64,000 nt of DNA from Achromobacter xylosoxidans A8 (GTDB lineage Bacteria; Pseudomonadota; Gammaproteobacteria; Burkholderiales; Burkholderiaceae_B), in contig NC_014640.1 of NCBI RefSeq assembly GCF_000165835.1, forward strand, positions 4,650,001 through 4,714,000, written 5' to 3'. Position 1 is the first letter of the stretch. Every line of letters begins with the position of its first letter. Made by a program: the position numbers and the translations under genes. The notes beneath the pieces are model-generated. The model saw nothing but the letters and a program-made list of their open reading frames with translations. It made no database searches and was not told the origin of the DNA. Positions 54,785 through 63,624 of this stretch are shown here, piece by piece.

Positions 54785-55756
54785 TTACTTCACAACCACC
54801 GCGGCCGACTTGATGATCGCGTCGGACAGGGTCACGCCCTGCTTGGCGGCCGCGCCCGGGTTCACGTAGAGCTCGAGCTTGGAGATCGTTTCCGAAGGGA
54901 TGGCGCCGGGCTTCTCGCCCTTCAGGATGCGCACCACCACCTTGCCTGTCTGCACGCCCAGGTCGCGGTAGTTGATGCCCAGGGCGGCGATGCCACCGCG
55001 CTTGACGCTGTCGGTGTCGGACGCGATCAGCGGGATCTTGGCGTCGTTGCCGACCTTGACCAGCGACTCATAGGCCGACACGACGTTGTTGTCGGTGTTG
55101 GTGTAGATGACGTCGACCTTGCCGATCAGGCTGCGGGCCGCGGAAGCCACGTCCACCGAACGCGGCGCGGCCGCTTCGACCAGGCTCATGCCCGACTTCG
55201 GCAGGATTTCCTGCAGCTTCTTCACAACCACGACCGAGTTGGCTTCGCCCGGGTTGTAGACAATGCCCACGCGCTTGGCGTTGGGGACGATTTTCTTGAT
55301 CAGTTCGACCTGCTTGTCCAGGGCCAGCAGATCCGACACGCCGGTCACGTTGGTGCCCGAGGCGTCCATGCTGGCGACCAGCTGGGCGGCGACCGGATCG
55401 GTCACGGCGGAATACACCACCGGCACGTCCTTGGTGGCCGCGACGACGGCCTGGGCCGAGGGCGTGGCGATCGCGACGATGGCGTCGGGCTTGTCGCCGA
55501 CGAACTTGCGCGCGATCTGGGCGGCGGTGCCGTTGTTGCCCTGGGCGCTCTGGTATTGCCACTTCAGGTTCTTGCCCGGCTCGTAGCCGGCTTGCTTGAG
55601 GGCGTCCTGCACCCCGTCACGCACGGCGTCCAGCGCCGGATGCTCGACGATGGCGGTCACCGCCACCGACTTCTGCTGCGCCGCCACCGGCGCGGCGATA
55701 GCCATCGCCAGCGCCATGGCGCCAACCGTCAGAAAATGTTTTTTTCCGATCAGCAT
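54785..55756 (-). CDS. ABC transporter substrate-binding protein (TrpX-like, COG2984)
   Basis: A 323-residue receptor with signal peptide MLIGKKHFLTVGAMALAMAIAAPVAA (cleavage about 26). Family blocks: VAVTAIVEHPALDAVRDGVQDALKQAGY, AIATPSAQAVVAATKDVPVVYSAVTDP, VGIVYNPGEANSVV and VDVIYTNTDNNVVSAYESL. In Gram-positive bacteria this family (TrpX) is tied to tryptophan or tyrosine; the ligand here is not established. ATG 55756 follows AAGGAG. Confidence 0.93.
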   Translation of the reverse strand: MLIGKKHFLTVGAMALAMAIAAPVAAQQKSVAVTAIVEHPALDAVRDGVQDALKQAGYEPGKNLKWQYQSAQGNNGTAAQIARKFVGDKPDAIVAIATPSAQAVVAATKDVPVVYSAVTDPVAAQLVASMDASGTNVTGVSDLLALDKQVELIKKIVPNAKRVGIVYNPGEANSVVVVKKLQEILPKSGMSLVEAAAPRSVDVASAARSLIGKVDVIYTNTDNNVVSAYESLVKVGNDAKIPLIASDTDSVKRGGIAALGINYRDLGVQTGKVVVRILKGEKPGAIPSETISKLELYVNPGAAAKQGVTLSDAIIKSAAVVVK

Positions 55757-55894
55757 AGTTAAGCTCCTTGAACCCTTGTATTTGCTCATTATTACGGCGC
55801 CGCTGGCGGCTCCCCGCCGGCCGGACTAGCCATAAAGCCGTATAGTCTAACTTGCCGCCCACCCAAAACGTTTCGGGGGAATCCCTGAAATGGT

Positions 55895-55913
55895 GCATGC
55901 CGCAACGGCATGC
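55895..55913. other. Hairpin in the divergent receptor/aldo-keto reductase region
   Basis: GCATGCCG-CAA-CGGCATGC is a perfect eight-pair inverted repeat in the 273-base gap between the ABC receptor and the aldo/keto reductase. It is an operator or leader hairpin candidate; no partner is known. Confidence 0.4.
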
Positions 55914-56029
55914 CCCGCGACGGGGCGCAGCGGCGTAAATATACTGAAAAAGCCCGGAATCGCATCGGCCGGATACCCAGAAACCGGACTTTTTACCCGC
56001 CGCCAACCGCAGCATCCAGAGGCCTCACC

Positions 56030-56986
56030 ATGATCAAACGCGCATTGGGCCGTTCCGGCCTGCAGATCCCCCCGCTCACCTTCGGCGGCAACGTCTTCGG
56101 CTGGACCGTCGACGAAGCCGGCACCTACTCGCTGCTGGACGCGCTGGTGGACGCCGGCCTGAACTTCATCGACACGGCGGATGTGTATTCCCGTTGGGTT
56201 CCGGGCAACCAGGGCGGGGAATCCGAAGCCCTGATCGGCAAATGGCTCAAGCGCTCGGGCAAGCGCGACCGGGTACTGATCGCCACCAAGGTCGGCATGG
56301 AGATGGGGCCCGACGCCAAGGGCCTGGCGCCGGCCTACATCCGCCGTTCGCTGGAAGCTTCCCTGGCCCGGCTGCAAACGGACCACATCGACCTGTACCA
56401 GTCGCACCAGGACGATCCCGACACGCCGCTGACCGATACCCTGGCCGAATACGCCAAACACATCGAATCTGGCAAGGTGCGCGCCATCGGCGCATCCAAC
56501 TACACCGCGGTGCGGCTGTCGGAAGCGCTGATCGCGAGCGAGCGGCACAGCCTGCCGCGCTACGAGAGCATTCAACCCGAGTACAACCTGTACCGGCGCG
56601 AGCCCTTCGAGTCGGGCTTGCAAAGCCTGGTGAAGACGCAGCAGATGGGTACGATCAACTACTACGCGCTGGCCAGCGGGTTCCTCAGCGGCAAATACCG
56701 CAGCGCGGCCGACGCAGGCAAGAGCCCACGCGGCCGCAAGATCGTCGAGGCCTATCTCAACGAGCGCGGCTACCGCATCCTGAAAGCGCTGGACGAAGTG
56801 TCCGAGGATGCCGGCTGCACGCCCGCCCAGGCCGCACTGGCCTGGCAGATCGCGCAACCCGGCATCACCTCGCCCATCGTCAGCGCGACCTCGCTGGAAC
56901 AACTGGACGAATTGGTCAAGGCTGCCAGCCTGACGCTGACGCATGATCAGCTGGCCAAGCTGAGCCAGGCGAGTGAATGGCGGTGA
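56030..56986 (+). CDS. Aldo/keto reductase
   Basis: A 318-residue NADPH-dependent reductase of the AKR superfamily. The catalytic tetrad is visible: D48 and Y53 in FIDTADVYS, K87 in IATKVG and H126 in LYQSHQDD. The NADP-binding end reads SPIVSATSLEQLDELV, and KVRAIGASNY is the usual strand-six block. ATG 56030 follows AGAGG. It resembles the YajO/Tas group that reduces small aldehydes or ketones; substrate unknown. Confidence 0.93.
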   Translation: MIKRALGRSGLQIPPLTFGGNVFGWTVDEAGTYSLLDALVDAGLNFIDTADVYSRWVPGNQGGESEALIGKWLKRSGKRDRVLIATKVGMEMGPDAKGLAPAYIRRSLEASLARLQTDHIDLYQSHQDDPDTPLTDTLAEYAKHIESGKVRAIGASNYTAVRLSEALIASERHSLPRYESIQPEYNLYRREPFESGLQSLVKTQQMGTINYYALASGFLSGKYRSAADAGKSPRGRKIVEAYLNERGYRILKALDEVSEDAGCTPAQAALAWQIAQPGITSPIVSATSLEQLDELVKAASLTLTHDQLAKLSQASEWR

Positions 56987-57028
56987 GGGTAGGCGCGCGC
57001 CATAGGACGCGCGCCTGACTTACGGCCA

Positions 57029-58000
57029 TCAATCCAGCTTCACCCCCGAGTCCTTCACCACCTTGGCCCAACGCCCAACCTCGCTGTCGACGAACTTGCC
57101 GAACTCGGCGCCTGTCAGCGTGGGCACGGCCGAACCGTTGCCGGCCCAGGTTTCCTTGATCTTCGGCGCGTTCAAGGCCTTGGTGATCTCGGCGCTCATC
57201 CTGTCCACGGCTTCCTTGGGCGTGCCTGCGGGCGCCCAGATCGCGTACCAGGTCGACACCACGTAGTTCGGCACGCCGGCCTCGGCGGCGGTCGGCACGT
57301 CGGGCAGCGATTGCGAACGCTCGGTGGCGGCCACGGCCAGCGGCTTGATCGTGCCGGAACGGATATGGCCCGCGGACGAACCCAGGCCGTCGAACGCCAG
57401 GTCCACCTGCCCGCCGATCAGGGCCGACAGCATGGGCCCCGCGCCCTGGTAGGGCACGTCCACCAGCTTGATGCCGGTCTGCATGGCGAACAGTTCGCCG
57501 GCCAGGTGGTGCGTGCTGCCCTTGCCCGCCGTGCCGAAGTTGATTTCTCCGGGACGCTTCTTGGCGTAGTCGATCAGTTCCTGGACCGTCTTCACCGGCA
57601 GCTTGGCCGGATTGATGACGATGACCTGCGGCGGCTGCGCCACCAGCGCTACCGGCACGAAGTCCTTCTGGATGTCGTAGTTCAGGTTCTTGTACAGCGA
57701 GGGGGCCAAGGCGTGATGCGCGCCGCCCATGAAGAAGGTATAGCCGTCGGGCCTGGCCTTGGCCGCGACGCCCGCGCCCACGGTCCCGCCTGCCCCGCCC
57801 TTGTTGTCGATGACCACGGGCTGGCCTAGCTGCGTGGTCAGTTGCTGGGCCAGCGGACGAGCGAAGGTGTCCGTGCCGCCGCCGGCGGGGAACGGGACGA
57901 TCAGCGTGATCGGGCGTTCGGGCCATTGCGCGGCGGCGACACCGCCAAAACCCAGGGCGGCCACGGCGAACACGGCCGCGGCGGTGGTGCGATATTTCAT
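57029..58000 (-). CDS. Bug/TctC-family periplasmic solute-binding protein
   Basis: A 323-residue receptor with signal peptide ending GVAAA (about 24). Typical blocks are WPERPITLIVPFPAGGGTDTFARPLAQQL, VVIDNKGGAGGTVGA, INFGTAGKGSTHHLAGELF and GQVDLAFDGLGSS. It is co-directional with the malonate genes and follows matB by 197 bases. Many mat operons end in such a receptor, so malonate or a related dicarboxylate is the best guess for its ligand. No TctA/TctB membrane genes are seen here. Confidence 0.94.
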   Translation of the reverse strand: MKYRTTAAAVFAVAALGFGGVAAAQWPERPITLIVPFPAGGGTDTFARPLAQQLTTQLGQPVVIDNKGGAGGTVGAGVAAKARPDGYTFFMGGAHHALAPSLYKNLNYDIQKDFVPVALVAQPPQVIVINPAKLPVKTVQELIDYAKKRPGEINFGTAGKGSTHHLAGELFAMQTGIKLVDVPYQGAGPMLSALIGGQVDLAFDGLGSSAGHIRSGTIKPLAVAATERSQSLPDVPTAAEAGVPNYVVSTWYAIWAPAGTPKEAVDRMSAEITKALNAPKIKETWAGNGSAVPTLTGAEFGKFVDSEVGRWAKVVKDSGVKLD

Positions 58001-58163
58001 ATTGTCTCCTCTTGCTGCAGCATGGGGACGGCGCGGTTTTGTGCGTCTCGTCTCTTGAAGTTCTTGTAGGGAATGGGCTGCCTGGACCTGCGGTTGGGTG
58101 TGGACGTGGACTCCTGAAAGATGGCCTGCACAGCGCGAACGCCGCGCCCGGCCGGGAAAATCC

Positions 58164-58183
58164 GCTACCCGGAGCCGGGCAGC
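58164..58183 (-). terminator. Hairpin after matB
   Basis: GCTACCCGG and CCGGGCAGC pair around a 2-base loop with one mismatch, 15 bases beyond the matB stop; GGATTTTCCC follows on the minus strand. A weak terminator or partial stop before the Bug gene. Confidence 0.4.
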
Positions 58184-58197
58184 GGTCCGGGCGAACG

Positions 58198-59739
58198 TCA
58201 GAGCGTCTTATAGGTTTCGCGCAACACGTTCTTCTGCACCTTGCCCATCGTGTTGCGCGGCAGTTCGCCGACGATGTGCAGGCGCTTGGGCACCTTGAAA
58301 TTGGCGATGCGCGATTTCAGCTCGGCCTGCATGGCGTCCGCGTCCAGCGCCACGCCATCCTTGGGCACCACCACTGCCACCACGGCCTCGCCGAAATCGG
58401 CATGCGGCACGCCGATGACCGCCGATTCAGCCACGCCGGGCATGTCGTCGATCAGCGTCTCGATTTCCTTGGGGTAGACGTTGAATCCGCCGGAAATGAT
58501 CAGGTCCTTGCTGCGGCCCACGATGGACAGGTAGTCCGCGGGCACATCGCGTCCGGCGGACTCGCCGCCCCAGCGGCCCACGTCCCCGGTCTTGAACCAG
58601 CCGTCCGCGGTGAATTCCTCGCGGGTCTTTTCCGGCATGCGCCAGTAGCCCGAGAACACGTTCGGTCCGCGCACCTGCACATTGCCGATCTCGCCCGGCG
58701 CGAGCGCGATGCCGGCATCGTCGACCACCCGCACCTGCACGCCAGGCAAGGCGCGGCCCACGGTGCCTGCCAGGCGCTCGCCCAGCTTGGGGTCATAGGG
58801 ATTGGAGGTGAGCATGACCGTCTCGCTCATGCCGTAGCGTTCCAGGATGGCGTGGCCGCTGCGCTGCTGGAAGTCCGAGAAGGTCTCGGCCAGCAAGGGC
58901 GCCGAACCCGAAATGAAGAGGCGCATGTTGGCGCAAACGTCGCGGTCGAAGCGCGGGTCGGCCAACAGGCGCACGTAGTAGGTCGGCACGCCCATCATTA
59001 CCGTGCTCTGCGGCAGGTAGCGCAGGGCCTGGTCGACGTCCAGCTTGGGCAGCCAGATCATCCTGGCGCCGGCCAGCAAGGCGCCATGCGAGGCCACGAA
59101 CAGCCCGTGCACATGGAAGATGGGCAGCATGTGCAGCAGCACGTCGTCCGAGCGCCAGCCCCAGTACTCGTGCAGCACTCGGGCATTGGCCGCCAAGTTG
59201 CCATGCGACAGCATCGCGCCCTTGCTGCGGCCGGTGGTGCCGGAGGTGTACAGAATGGCGGCCAGGTCATCGGGCTGGCGCGCCACGGTCTTGAAGGTCT
59301 GCGGCAGACCGCCGGCGGCATCCAGCAGCGAGCCGCTGCGGTCCTCGTCCAGCGTGTACACGTGCGCGGTGCCTGCCTTGTCGGCAGCGCGCTGCACCCA
59401 GTCCAGGTTCTTGCTGGCGCAGACCACCACGGCCGGCTCGGCGTTGCCCAGGAAGTACTCGATTTCCGATTCGCGGTAGGCGGTGTTCAGCGGCAGGTAC
59501 ACCAGGCCGGCGCGCAGCGTGGCCAGGTACAGCAGCAGCGCTTCGGGTGATTTCTCGACCTGCACCGCCACACGCGAACCCGCCGGCAGGTCCAGCGAGG
59601 TCAGCAGGTTGGCCAGGCACGCGGTGGCGCGATCAATATCGTCCCAGGTGTATTGCAGGTCGGGCGTTTCCAGCGCGACTTTGCTGCGGTCTTTGGGAAA
59701 GCCGCCTTGCAGGACAGCGTATAGATTTGCGTTGCTCAC
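58198..59739 (-). CDS. matB: Malonyl-CoA synthetase MatB
   Basis: A 513-residue acyl-CoA synthetase that activates malonate with ATP and CoA. The AMP-binding motif is LYTSGTTGRSKGAMLSHGN. GSAPLLAETFSDF, ERYGMSETVML, WFKTGDVGRW, ISGGFNVYPKEIE and the catalytic lysine in NTMGKVQKNVLRE are all in place and closest to MatB. The start is GTG at 59739 (VSNANLYAVLQGG, read as Met); no nearby ATG exists. It begins 5 bases after the enoyl-CoA hydratase stop. Confidence 0.93.
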   Translation of the reverse strand: MSNANLYAVLQGGFPKDRSKVALETPDLQYTWDDIDRATACLANLLTSLDLPAGSRVAVQVEKSPEALLLYLATLRAGLVYLPLNTAYRESEIEYFLGNAEPAVVVCASKNLDWVQRAADKAGTAHVYTLDEDRSGSLLDAAGGLPQTFKTVARQPDDLAAILYTSGTTGRSKGAMLSHGNLAANARVLHEYWGWRSDDVLLHMLPIFHVHGLFVASHGALLAGARMIWLPKLDVDQALRYLPQSTVMMGVPTYYVRLLADPRFDRDVCANMRLFISGSAPLLAETFSDFQQRSGHAILERYGMSETVMLTSNPYDPKLGERLAGTVGRALPGVQVRVVDDAGIALAPGEIGNVQVRGPNVFSGYWRMPEKTREEFTADGWFKTGDVGRWGGESAGRDVPADYLSIVGRSKDLIISGGFNVYPKEIETLIDDMPGVAESAVIGVPHADFGEAVVAVVVPKDGVALDADAMQAELKSRIANFKVPKRLHIVGELPRNTMGKVQKNVLRETYKTL

Positions 59740-59744
59740 CTTGT

Positions 59745-60536
59745 CTAGTCTCCGGAAAAGGAAGGGTCCTCGCCGGCCAGGAAAGCGCGCACGCCCTCCT
59801 TGTGGTCCCGGCTGTCGGCGTACGAGAAATAATCCTGGTATTCGGCTTCGGTCAAAGCGCCGCCCGCGGCGAGCCTGCGCGACAAACGCTTGTTGATGCG
59901 GGCCGCCAGCGGCGCGCCGGCGGCGATGCGCCGGGCGCTGCGCGTGGCCGCGTCGGCCACCTGGTCGTCGGCGACGATGCGGGTCAGCAGGCCGAGTTCG
60001 CGGGCCTCTTCGGCGCCGAAGACGCGGCCTTCGAGCAGGATGGCCAGGGTGGCGGCGCGCCCGACCAGGGCCAGCAGGCCGCTCATTTCGTCGGGTGCCA
60101 TGGGAAAGCCCAGGCGGTTGATCGGCACGCCGAAGCGAGCCGACTCGCCGGCGATCCGCAGATCGCACTGGCTGGCGATCTCCAGGCCGCCGCCCACGCA
60201 TACGCCCTCGATCTGCGCCACCACAGGATGCGGACACAGGGCGACCGCCTGCAGGGCAGGCGCCAGCACCTCGCGGTGGTAGCGCTGTACGCCGGCCATG
60301 TCGCCGCGCTGCGCGGGGAATTCGCGGATGTCGGCGCCGGCGGCGAAATTGCCGCCCTCGCCGCGCACGATCACGCAGCGCAGGGCGTCGTCCTGCGCGA
60401 CACGGGTGAATACGTCCCGCAGTTCATGCCACATGCCCACCGTGATCGCGTTCAGGCGCCCCGGGTGCGACAGCGTCACCCGGGCCAGATCGCCCTCGCG
60501 CTCCAGCAGCACGCGGCCGGCCACGTTGTCCGTCAT
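59745..60536 (-). CDS. Enoyl-CoA hydratase/isomerase family protein
   Basis: A 263-residue crotonase-fold protein with oxyanion-hole blocks GEGGNFAAGADIREF and GVCVGGGLEIASQCDLRIAGESARFG, and VNRLGFPMAPDEM-like binding region (here INRLGFPMAPDEM). Usual catalytic glutamates are not clearly in the hydratase positions, so hydratase, isomerase or decarboxylase activity are all possible. Its place between matA and matB ties it to malonyl-CoA use or clearance of its by-products. Confidence 0.9.
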   Translation of the reverse strand: MTDNVAGRVLLEREGDLARVTLSHPGRLNAITVGMWHELRDVFTRVAQDDALRCVIVRGEGGNFAAGADIREFPAQRGDMAGVQRYHREVLAPALQAVALCPHPVVAQIEGVCVGGGLEIASQCDLRIAGESARFGVPINRLGFPMAPDEMSGLLALVGRAATLAILLEGRVFGAEEARELGLLTRIVADDQVADAATRSARRIAAGAPLAARINKRLSRRLAAGGALTEAEYQDYFSYADSRDHKEGVRAFLAGEDPSFSGD

Positions 60537-60581
60537 GTCTCCTGCCCTCTTTCTTATGTTGTTGGGTAGCGGGCGCGGCGC

Positions 60582-61928
60582 TTACGCCACGCGTCCCACG
60601 CCGCGGCTGACCTGCGGCTTGCCTTCTCCCAGCAGGGCCAGGTTGTCGTCCAGTTCGTCCAGGTCGTAGAGGTAGTTCACCATCATGCCGCAGGACTGCT
60701 TGAGCCCCTTGACCGAGGTATCCGCGGCCCAGTTGAGCCGTTCGATGCGCGCACCGTTGCCCAGGTGAAAACGCGCCACCGCGTCCACCGGCATGCCGTT
60801 CTTCATGGACTGCAGATAATTGGCCGTCAGGCGGAAAGCGGCACGCTTGACCACGTCCACGGCCTTGCCTTGGGCCGCCTTGGCCAGGCGCGCGACCCAG
60901 CGCTGCCCATCGGGCACGCCCTCGCGCTTGCGCGACTTGGCGCGCACCTTGTCCTCGCGCACGATGGCCTCCACCGCCTCGGCGTCCAGCTTGGCCAGCC
61001 AATCGGCGAAGCCCGGGATGGGCGACAGCGTGGCGAAGGACTTCAGCTTGGGCAGTTCGTGCAGCAGCTGCTCGACCACCCGCTTGAGCAGGAAATTGCC
61101 GAAGCTGATGCCCTTCAGGCCGGGCTGCGTGTTGGAGATGGAATAGAAGATGGCCCAGCGCGCCTTGTCCAGGTCCTGCGGCGGCAAGGTGCTGTCCAGC
61201 AGCACCTGCACGTTGTCGGCCATCTGGCTGGCGAAGGCCACTTCCACGAAGATGAGCGGCACGCCCGGCATTTGCGGATGGAAGTAGGCGTAGCAGCGGC
61301 GGTCCGGCGAAACGCGGCGGCGCAGGTCGTCCCAGGAGGTGATCTCGTGCACGGCCTCGTAGAGGATCAGCTTTTCCAGCAGCGACGCCGGCGAATCCCA
61401 GGTCAGCGGCCGCAATTCCAGCAGGCCCACGTCGAACCAGGCGGACAGCAGGCCTTCGAGATCCTTGTCCAGCGTCTGGATGCCCGCCACCTGCTTGCGC
61501 CAGCGCAGCATGTCCGCGCGCAGTTCGACCAGGAAGCGCAGGCCCTGGGGCTGGGCGTTGAAGCGCTTGAACAGGCGCACGCCCTCGCCGCCGTCGCCCG
61601 CATAGCCGCCGCGCGCCTGCGCCAGCGCCGTCAGCATCAGCCGGCGGTCCTTGCCGTCCGCGGCGCTGTACTGCTCGCACCAGCGGCGCGCCAGCTTGTT
61701 GGCGGCCACATCGGTCAGGCGCGCTTCGAACAGGCGCCGGACTTCGGATTCGCTGGGCAGCCGGCCGCGTTCCCACAGTTTGCCCAGGCGGGACATCAGG
61801 CCGGCGCTTTCAGCGGCGGCAGCAGCGGCAACGGCCGGCGCGGCACCGGCCGCCGCCTCGACGGCATCGGCCTCGGGCTCAGGCGTGCGTGCGCCGCGCG
61901 CGGGTGCGAGATTGGCGGGTGCGGACAT
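60582..61928 (-). CDS. matA: Malonyl-CoA decarboxylase MatA
   Basis: A 448-residue malonyl-CoA decarboxylase giving acetyl-CoA and CO2. An Ala-rich N-terminal leader (about 1-45) precedes the helical domain. The catalytic acyltransferase-like domain shows RRVSPDRRCYAYFHPQMPGVPLIFVEVAF, FYSISNTQPGLKGISFGNFLLKRVV, ATLSPIPGF with the catalytic serine, and FHLGNGARIERLNWAAD with the catalytic histidine. ATG 61928 follows GAGGAG and overlaps the end of matR by 50 bases. Confidence 0.95.
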   Translation of the reverse strand: MSAPANLAPARGARTPEPEADAVEAAAGAAPAVAAAAAAESAGLMSRLGKLWERGRLPSESEVRRLFEARLTDVAANKLARRWCEQYSAADGKDRRLMLTALAQARGGYAGDGGEGVRLFKRFNAQPQGLRFLVELRADMLRWRKQVAGIQTLDKDLEGLLSAWFDVGLLELRPLTWDSPASLLEKLILYEAVHEITSWDDLRRRVSPDRRCYAYFHPQMPGVPLIFVEVAFASQMADNVQVLLDSTLPPQDLDKARWAIFYSISNTQPGLKGISFGNFLLKRVVEQLLHELPKLKSFATLSPIPGFADWLAKLDAEAVEAIVREDKVRAKSRKREGVPDGQRWVARLAKAAQGKAVDVVKRAAFRLTANYLQSMKNGMPVDAVARFHLGNGARIERLNWAADTSVKGLKQSCGMMVNYLYDLDELDDNLALLGEGKPQVSRGVGRVA

Positions 61929-62631
61929 GGGCGGGCTCCTCGATGACGATGGGATCGGACGGCGCCGCGTCGGCAGCATCCGCATGGCTCAATGCGCGCA
62001 GCGCTTCCAGCTGCCGCATCAGATGGTTGTGCGCGAGCGCTTGCGCGGCCTCGCAGTCGTGCGCCTTGAGCGCCTCGAATATGGCCAGGTGCTCGGCGCA
62101 GGACTGCTGGATGCGGCCCGGCTGCGACAGACTGCGGTGGCGCGACAGGCTCAGCACCTTGCGCAGATTGCCCACCATGTCCGACAGCCATTGGTTGCCG
62201 GCCAGCGCCTGCACCGCCTCGTGGATCAGGTAATTGGTCTTGTAGTAGGCATCGATGCGGCCGGCCTGGGCGTGGCCCGCCAGCGCCGCGTGCAGCGGCT
62301 CAAGTTCGGCCAGTTGCGCATCGCTGGCCTTGCGCGCGGCCTCGAAGGCGCAGCGCCCTTCCAGCATGGCCATCAGTGGGAAGATGTCTTCCAGGTCTTG
62401 CGCCGACAGCTCGTTGACGAAGCAGCCCCGGCGCGGCTCCAGCCGCACCAGCCCTTCGGTGGCCAGCACCTTGAGCGCCTCGCGCAAGGGAGTGCGCGAA
62501 ATGCCCAGCTCGCCCGCCAGGCGCAATTCGTCGATCCATTCGCCGTTACGCAGGGAGCGCGCATGGATCATGCCGCGCAGGCGGTCCGCGACTTCCAGGT
62601 AGAGGGCTTGCCGGACGATGGGTAGGGTCAT
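61879..62631 (-). CDS. matR: GntR-family (FCD) regulator of malonate use, MatR
   Basis: A 250-residue regulator: N-terminal winged helix (about 8-75; IDELRLAGELGISRTPLREALKVLATEGLV) and a C-terminal FCD effector domain (about 85-220) with likely metal-binding residues in DAYYKTNYLIHEAVQALAGN and SCAEHLAIFEALKAHD. MatR proteins bind malonate and control matABC. It is the first gene of the unit and overlaps matA by 50 bases. A 16-base palindrome lies 27 bases before its ATG. Confidence 0.93.
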   Translation of the reverse strand: MTLPIVRQALYLEVADRLRGMIHARSLRNGEWIDELRLAGELGISRTPLREALKVLATEGLVRLEPRRGCFVNELSAQDLEDIFPLMAMLEGRCAFEAARKASDAQLAELEPLHAALAGHAQAGRIDAYYKTNYLIHEAVQALAGNQWLSDMVGNLRKVLSLSRHRSLSQPGRIQQSCAEHLAIFEALKAHDCEAAQALAHNHLMRQLEALRALSHADAADAAPSDPIVIEEPAHVRTRQSRTRARRTHA

Positions 62632-62657
62632 GGGTCAGCGGCCTGGACTATGCCGTA

Positions 62658-62673
62658 ATTCATAATTATGAAT
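62658..62673. promoter_or_regulatory. MatR operator candidate, 16-base palindrome
   Basis: ATTCATAATTATGAAT is a perfect palindrome in otherwise GC-rich DNA, just upstream of matR. AT-rich short palindromes are the normal GntR operators, so autoregulation of the mat unit through this site is likely. Confidence 0.75.
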
Positions 62674-62738
62674 AAGACCATGATAGAGCCGGATGCGGGA
62701 AAAAGAAAACCCCTTACGTCTCGGTAGCTACCCTAAGA

Positions 62739-62769
62739 AAAAAAGGGCCCCCCGCCTTGCGGAGGCCCG
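62739..62769 (-). terminator. Intrinsic terminator of the spermidine-synthase-like gene
   Basis: On the minus strand GGGCC (62769-62765) and GCGG-type inner pairs form a hairpin with GGCCC (62750-62746), loop AAG, followed by seven T (62745-62739). It begins 32 bases beyond the stop at 62801. Confidence 0.82.
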
Positions 62770-62800
62770 GTGGCCCGTCCTTGGAAAATTGGACTGGACG

Positions 62801-63571
62801 TCAGAAGTGCAATACCCCGTCCACCGCGTGGCGGGTCAGCGAGCGGGCCCAACGGCGCGCCGGCAGGCCGTACTTGGCCTCCACCACCTCGGCCCGGGCC
62901 AGCAATTCGGCGGGCGTGACTTCCAGTCGCGGACCGGAGAATGCCAGCACGATCTGGTTGCCCGCTTCGACTTCGGGCAGCAGCACGATGCGGTCGTCGA
63001 AGGCCTTGGAGAGGTTGTCGATGTTCTTGCCGAAGCTCTCGTGGCGGCCGAACAGGTTCACGGCCAGCACGCCGACCTCGCCCAGCACGCGGCGGCAGTC
63101 GCGGTAGAACTTCACGCTATCGCGCACCGGTCCCTCGGCGGAAGCGTCGTACAGGTCCACCATCAGCACCGGGCAGCGCCCCGCGTTCAGGGGATCGGCC
63201 ACCCAGGCGCCAGCATCGGCGTGCTCGACTTCGAGACGATTCGCGCCAGGCAGACGGAAGAACATATGGCAGGCCGCCGTCACGCGCGGATTCCACTCCA
63301 CGGCCAGCAGCGGGCTGCGCGTGTGCTTGACGCAGTAGCGCGCCAGCGAGCCGGCGCCCAGGCCCAGCATGCCGATGGCTTCGTCCTTGGGCGGCTCCAG
63401 GAACAGCAGCCAGGCCATCATCTGGGCGGTGTATTCGAGCACCAGCTCCGACGGATTCTTGATGCGCATGGCGCCCTGGACCCAGACGGTGTTGAAGTGC
63501 AGATAGCGGACGCCGTCCACCTCGGACAGGGTCGGCTGGTCCAGCTCGGAAGGAAAGTTCGATTTGTGCAT
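62801..63571 (-). CDS. Spermidine synthase-like SAM-fold protein
   Basis: A 256-residue soluble protein of the spermidine-synthase superfamily: VDGVRYLHFNTVWVQGAMRIKNPSELVLEYTAQMMAW, GMLGLGAGSLARYCVKH (nucleotide-binding loop, about 67-83), VEWNPRVTAA and VLMVDLYDASAEGP. The usual catalytic D-x-D/E aspartate region is altered (DLYDA), so it may not make polyamines; such stand-alone members are often uncharacterised. No speD lies beside it, although one lies 18 kb away. Confidence 0.85.
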   Translation of the reverse strand: MHKSNFPSELDQPTLSEVDGVRYLHFNTVWVQGAMRIKNPSELVLEYTAQMMAWLLFLEPPKDEAIGMLGLGAGSLARYCVKHTRSPLLAVEWNPRVTAACHMFFRLPGANRLEVEHADAGAWVADPLNAGRCPVLMVDLYDASAEGPVRDSVKFYRDCRRVLGEVGVLAVNLFGRHESFGKNIDNLSKAFDDRIVLLPEVEAGNQIVLAFSGPRLEVTPAELLARAEVVEAKYGLPARRWARSLTRHAVDGVLHF

Positions 63572-63624
63572 GGCGGCGATTGTAGGTCGGACGCCGCCCT
63601 TGCGTCAGGCGCCCGACCATGGCG

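Noticed and set aside
58198..60237. Extended 679-codon version of matB reaching into the enoyl-CoA hydratase gene
   Set aside because: Residues before the GTG at 59739 are an off-frame reading of the hydratase gene. The family N-terminus begins at SNANLYAVLQ.
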